The notes under the pieces are model-generated. The model had not been told where the DNA came from, did not search any database, and was given only the letters and a program-made list of their open reading frames with translations. From NCBI RefSeq assembly GCF_032062135.1, contig NC_092859.1:39446593-39510592 (forward strand): a DNA stretch of 64,000 nt. The letters are read 5' to 3'. Of the stretch, positions 62,601 through 64,000 are shown one piece after another. This stretch comes from Pyxicephalus adspersus. Lineage: Eukaryota; Chordata; Amphibia; Anura; Pyxicephalidae. The number at the start of each line of letters is the position of its first letter. Position 1 is the stretch's first letter. The translations under genes were made by a program, and so were the position numbers.

Positions 62601-64000
62601 TAAACAAATGACAGTTTATTGCACATATCTAGAGACCCAGGAACCAATCAAGTTACAATTTTGTTGATAAAACGGCTTTTAACTTAAAGAAAAGATCATT
62701 TAGTGGTCGATTTTGTGCTTAGGTATGCTGGACTTCTCTGCACATACCAAGGTAAAACTAATGCACCTATGATGGTGTGGCTCCTTTTCCTGAATTTAGA
62801 GCAGATTTGTTATTCTCTTGTAGACTGTGTATACTTAAATTAGAAATGTTCCGGGACACATGACTATCGGTATTCCCAATGCTGATTAACAAGCCTGTAG
62901 CTTGTCAGTCAGCCATGGGCCATACCTAGTCCTGACCACTGCTTTCTGGATTGACAGCACTGCTAAACCCTCCCACTGTGAGCTGCAGCATCTAGGAGGT
63001 GGCGCGTGTGAGATACAAATAATAGAAGCTATGGTAGAGTCAAGAAAGGTAAATGATTTTTTAACTTGTTTGCTTATGTTTCACATAGCAACTGGATATA
63101 GGCAATGAAAGCAAAACATCAATGGATTAAAAGACTAAAATAGGTGAATTTAATGTTAGGGAATCAGTTTAAAATCCCTGGGGACACACTGACCACCATA
63201 CAGGTAAGTATAAACCTTCTTTTTTCACTGGGATTTTTTTCACTTTCAGTTTGTTTCAGAGGTAACAGTGACCCTCAAAAGGGCCAGGGACATTCATATG
63301 TTACATGTTATCAGTCATTTTGCAGTCATGCTTTGTGTGACTACACACACATTTTAGAAAATGGTCTTCCTCTCTTCAGTTAATTAACTTTGTGTCCCCT
63401 TAATCATGTTAATTGCAGATGACAACATAATCTCTCTGTGCTTTCTCTAAGTGGAATGAAGGGAGTATCAGATTATACAGGAAAATATTTAGATAGATAT
63501 GTCTTTCAAGGGCAAGTTAATTGTTCATCCACATTGCATGAATGTGATTATCAATGATTACAAATACATGGAAACATTTGCAAGGAAAAAAATTAATGTT
63601 TTTAATTTATGTAAATTGGAAGTTAATAGGAGATTCCTGCTGAAAATTGGAGGCAGAATGGTTTAAAAATCAGTGCAGCTTTACCACCTTCTACATCTAA
63701 GGATGGGGGGTCTATAAAATATAATGGTTTATGTCAGCTGCATTTATATTTTTTAAACTGTTTGATATTTAATATATACATTGTTTGCAAATATTTTATA
63801 TAGGGTGCACATAAGATTAACATAAGATTACCAAAACACTAAAGGTTTCTACAGGGAGGGAACAGCAGACCATGTTTTATTTTAGGTACACTGTCCCTGC
63901 ATGAAATCTGGGACAGAGCTGTACTGAGCAAAAGGGATCAAGGAGGAGAAGTAACTGTTGTGACTTGTTTATGTGTGTAAATCTTCAGCTACTGAACCCT

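Larger units (their letters stand above)
1..64000 (+). other. SGCD: SGCD gene body, internal part (partial gene)
   Basis: The whole window lies inside one gene on the + strand. The four exons splice in frame: exon 4 is phase 0-0, exon 5 is 0-1, exon 6 is 1-1 and exon 7 is 1-2. Together they give 383 nt, about 127 residues of a protein of about 290. They cover the extracellular beta-rich stalk of the sarcoglycan family. The delta paralogue is favoured over gamma and zeta by the run RITEKG, by GDSEF, by YAKEI followed by SRP, by NILN in exon 5 and by RLRVLG closing exon 6. I searched for the membrane-segment exon before 9204 and for the LESPTRS-type exon after 59159 and found neither, so both ends of the gene lie outside the window. 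Human SGCD is likewise a very large gene with long introns, which fits this layout. Confidence 0.9.
59160..64000 (+). other. SGCD: SGCD intron 7 (5' part)
   Basis: This intron starts with GTAAGT and runs past the window end. It holds a 13-bp hairpin (61432-61467) in a CpG-poor, probably repetitive stretch, and a unique block at 62300-62600. I found no LESPTRS-type exon, so exon 8 is downstream. Nothing else is recognisable. Confidence 0.85.

Noticed and set aside
59160..64000. Exon 8 of SGCD (LESPTRS region)
   Set aside because: I looked for the motif in all + frames and found no match with splice sites, so the exon must lie beyond the window.
1..64000. Bacterial-type features (operons, CRISPR arrays, ribosome binding sites) and tRNA or rRNA genes
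   Set aside because: The window is vertebrate intron sequence; no array of spaced repeats, cloverleaf box A/box B pair or rRNA match was seen.

Overview
This window is vertebrate nuclear DNA, almost certainly from a frog (Anura). It is AT-rich, has no dense coding, and carries interspersed repeats that I recognise from memory as typical of frog genomes. One gene is supported. Four short exons on the + strand, each with canonical AG/GT splice sites and compatible phases, encode an internal part of delta-sarcoglycan (SGCD), a single-pass membrane glycoprotein of the dystrophin-associated complex in muscle. The exons are 102, 88, 120 and 73 nt long, the lengths I recall for human SGCD exons 4 to 7, and I number them that way. 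Exons for the N-terminus and transmembrane segment lie upstream of the window. Those for the C-terminal cysteine-rich region lie downstream.

Layout: 1-9203 is the end of the upstream intron. Exon 4 is 9204-9305, followed by an 11.9 kb intron with one assembly gap (15309-16027). Exon 5 is 21185-21272, followed by a 1.4 kb intron. Exon 6 is 22722-22841, followed by a 36.2 kb intron. Exon 7 is 59087-59159, and the next intron runs off the end.

The introns hold layers of transposable elements. One LINE family with an (AAT)n tail is present in several copies, including one inserted head-on into another and one with a clear target-site duplication. A second LINE, with an 8-bp tandem tail, is split by about 1 kb of foreign DNA that has LTR-like promoter motifs. 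There is a candidate solo LTR. DNA transposons include a hAT-type element with a perfect 8-bp target duplication, TTAA/TTAT-flanked piggyBac-like elements, a pogo/Tigger-like element, a decayed Tc1-like element, three families of palindromic MITEs and an 856-bp foldback element. Simple repeats and several unique, homeodomain-motif-rich stretches complete the picture.

I found no second gene, no RNA gene and no evidence of a new multi-gene system. The most interesting material is the structure of the repeats and a few candidate conserved noncoding blocks. All family assignments rest on reading motifs by eye and on memory, without searches.
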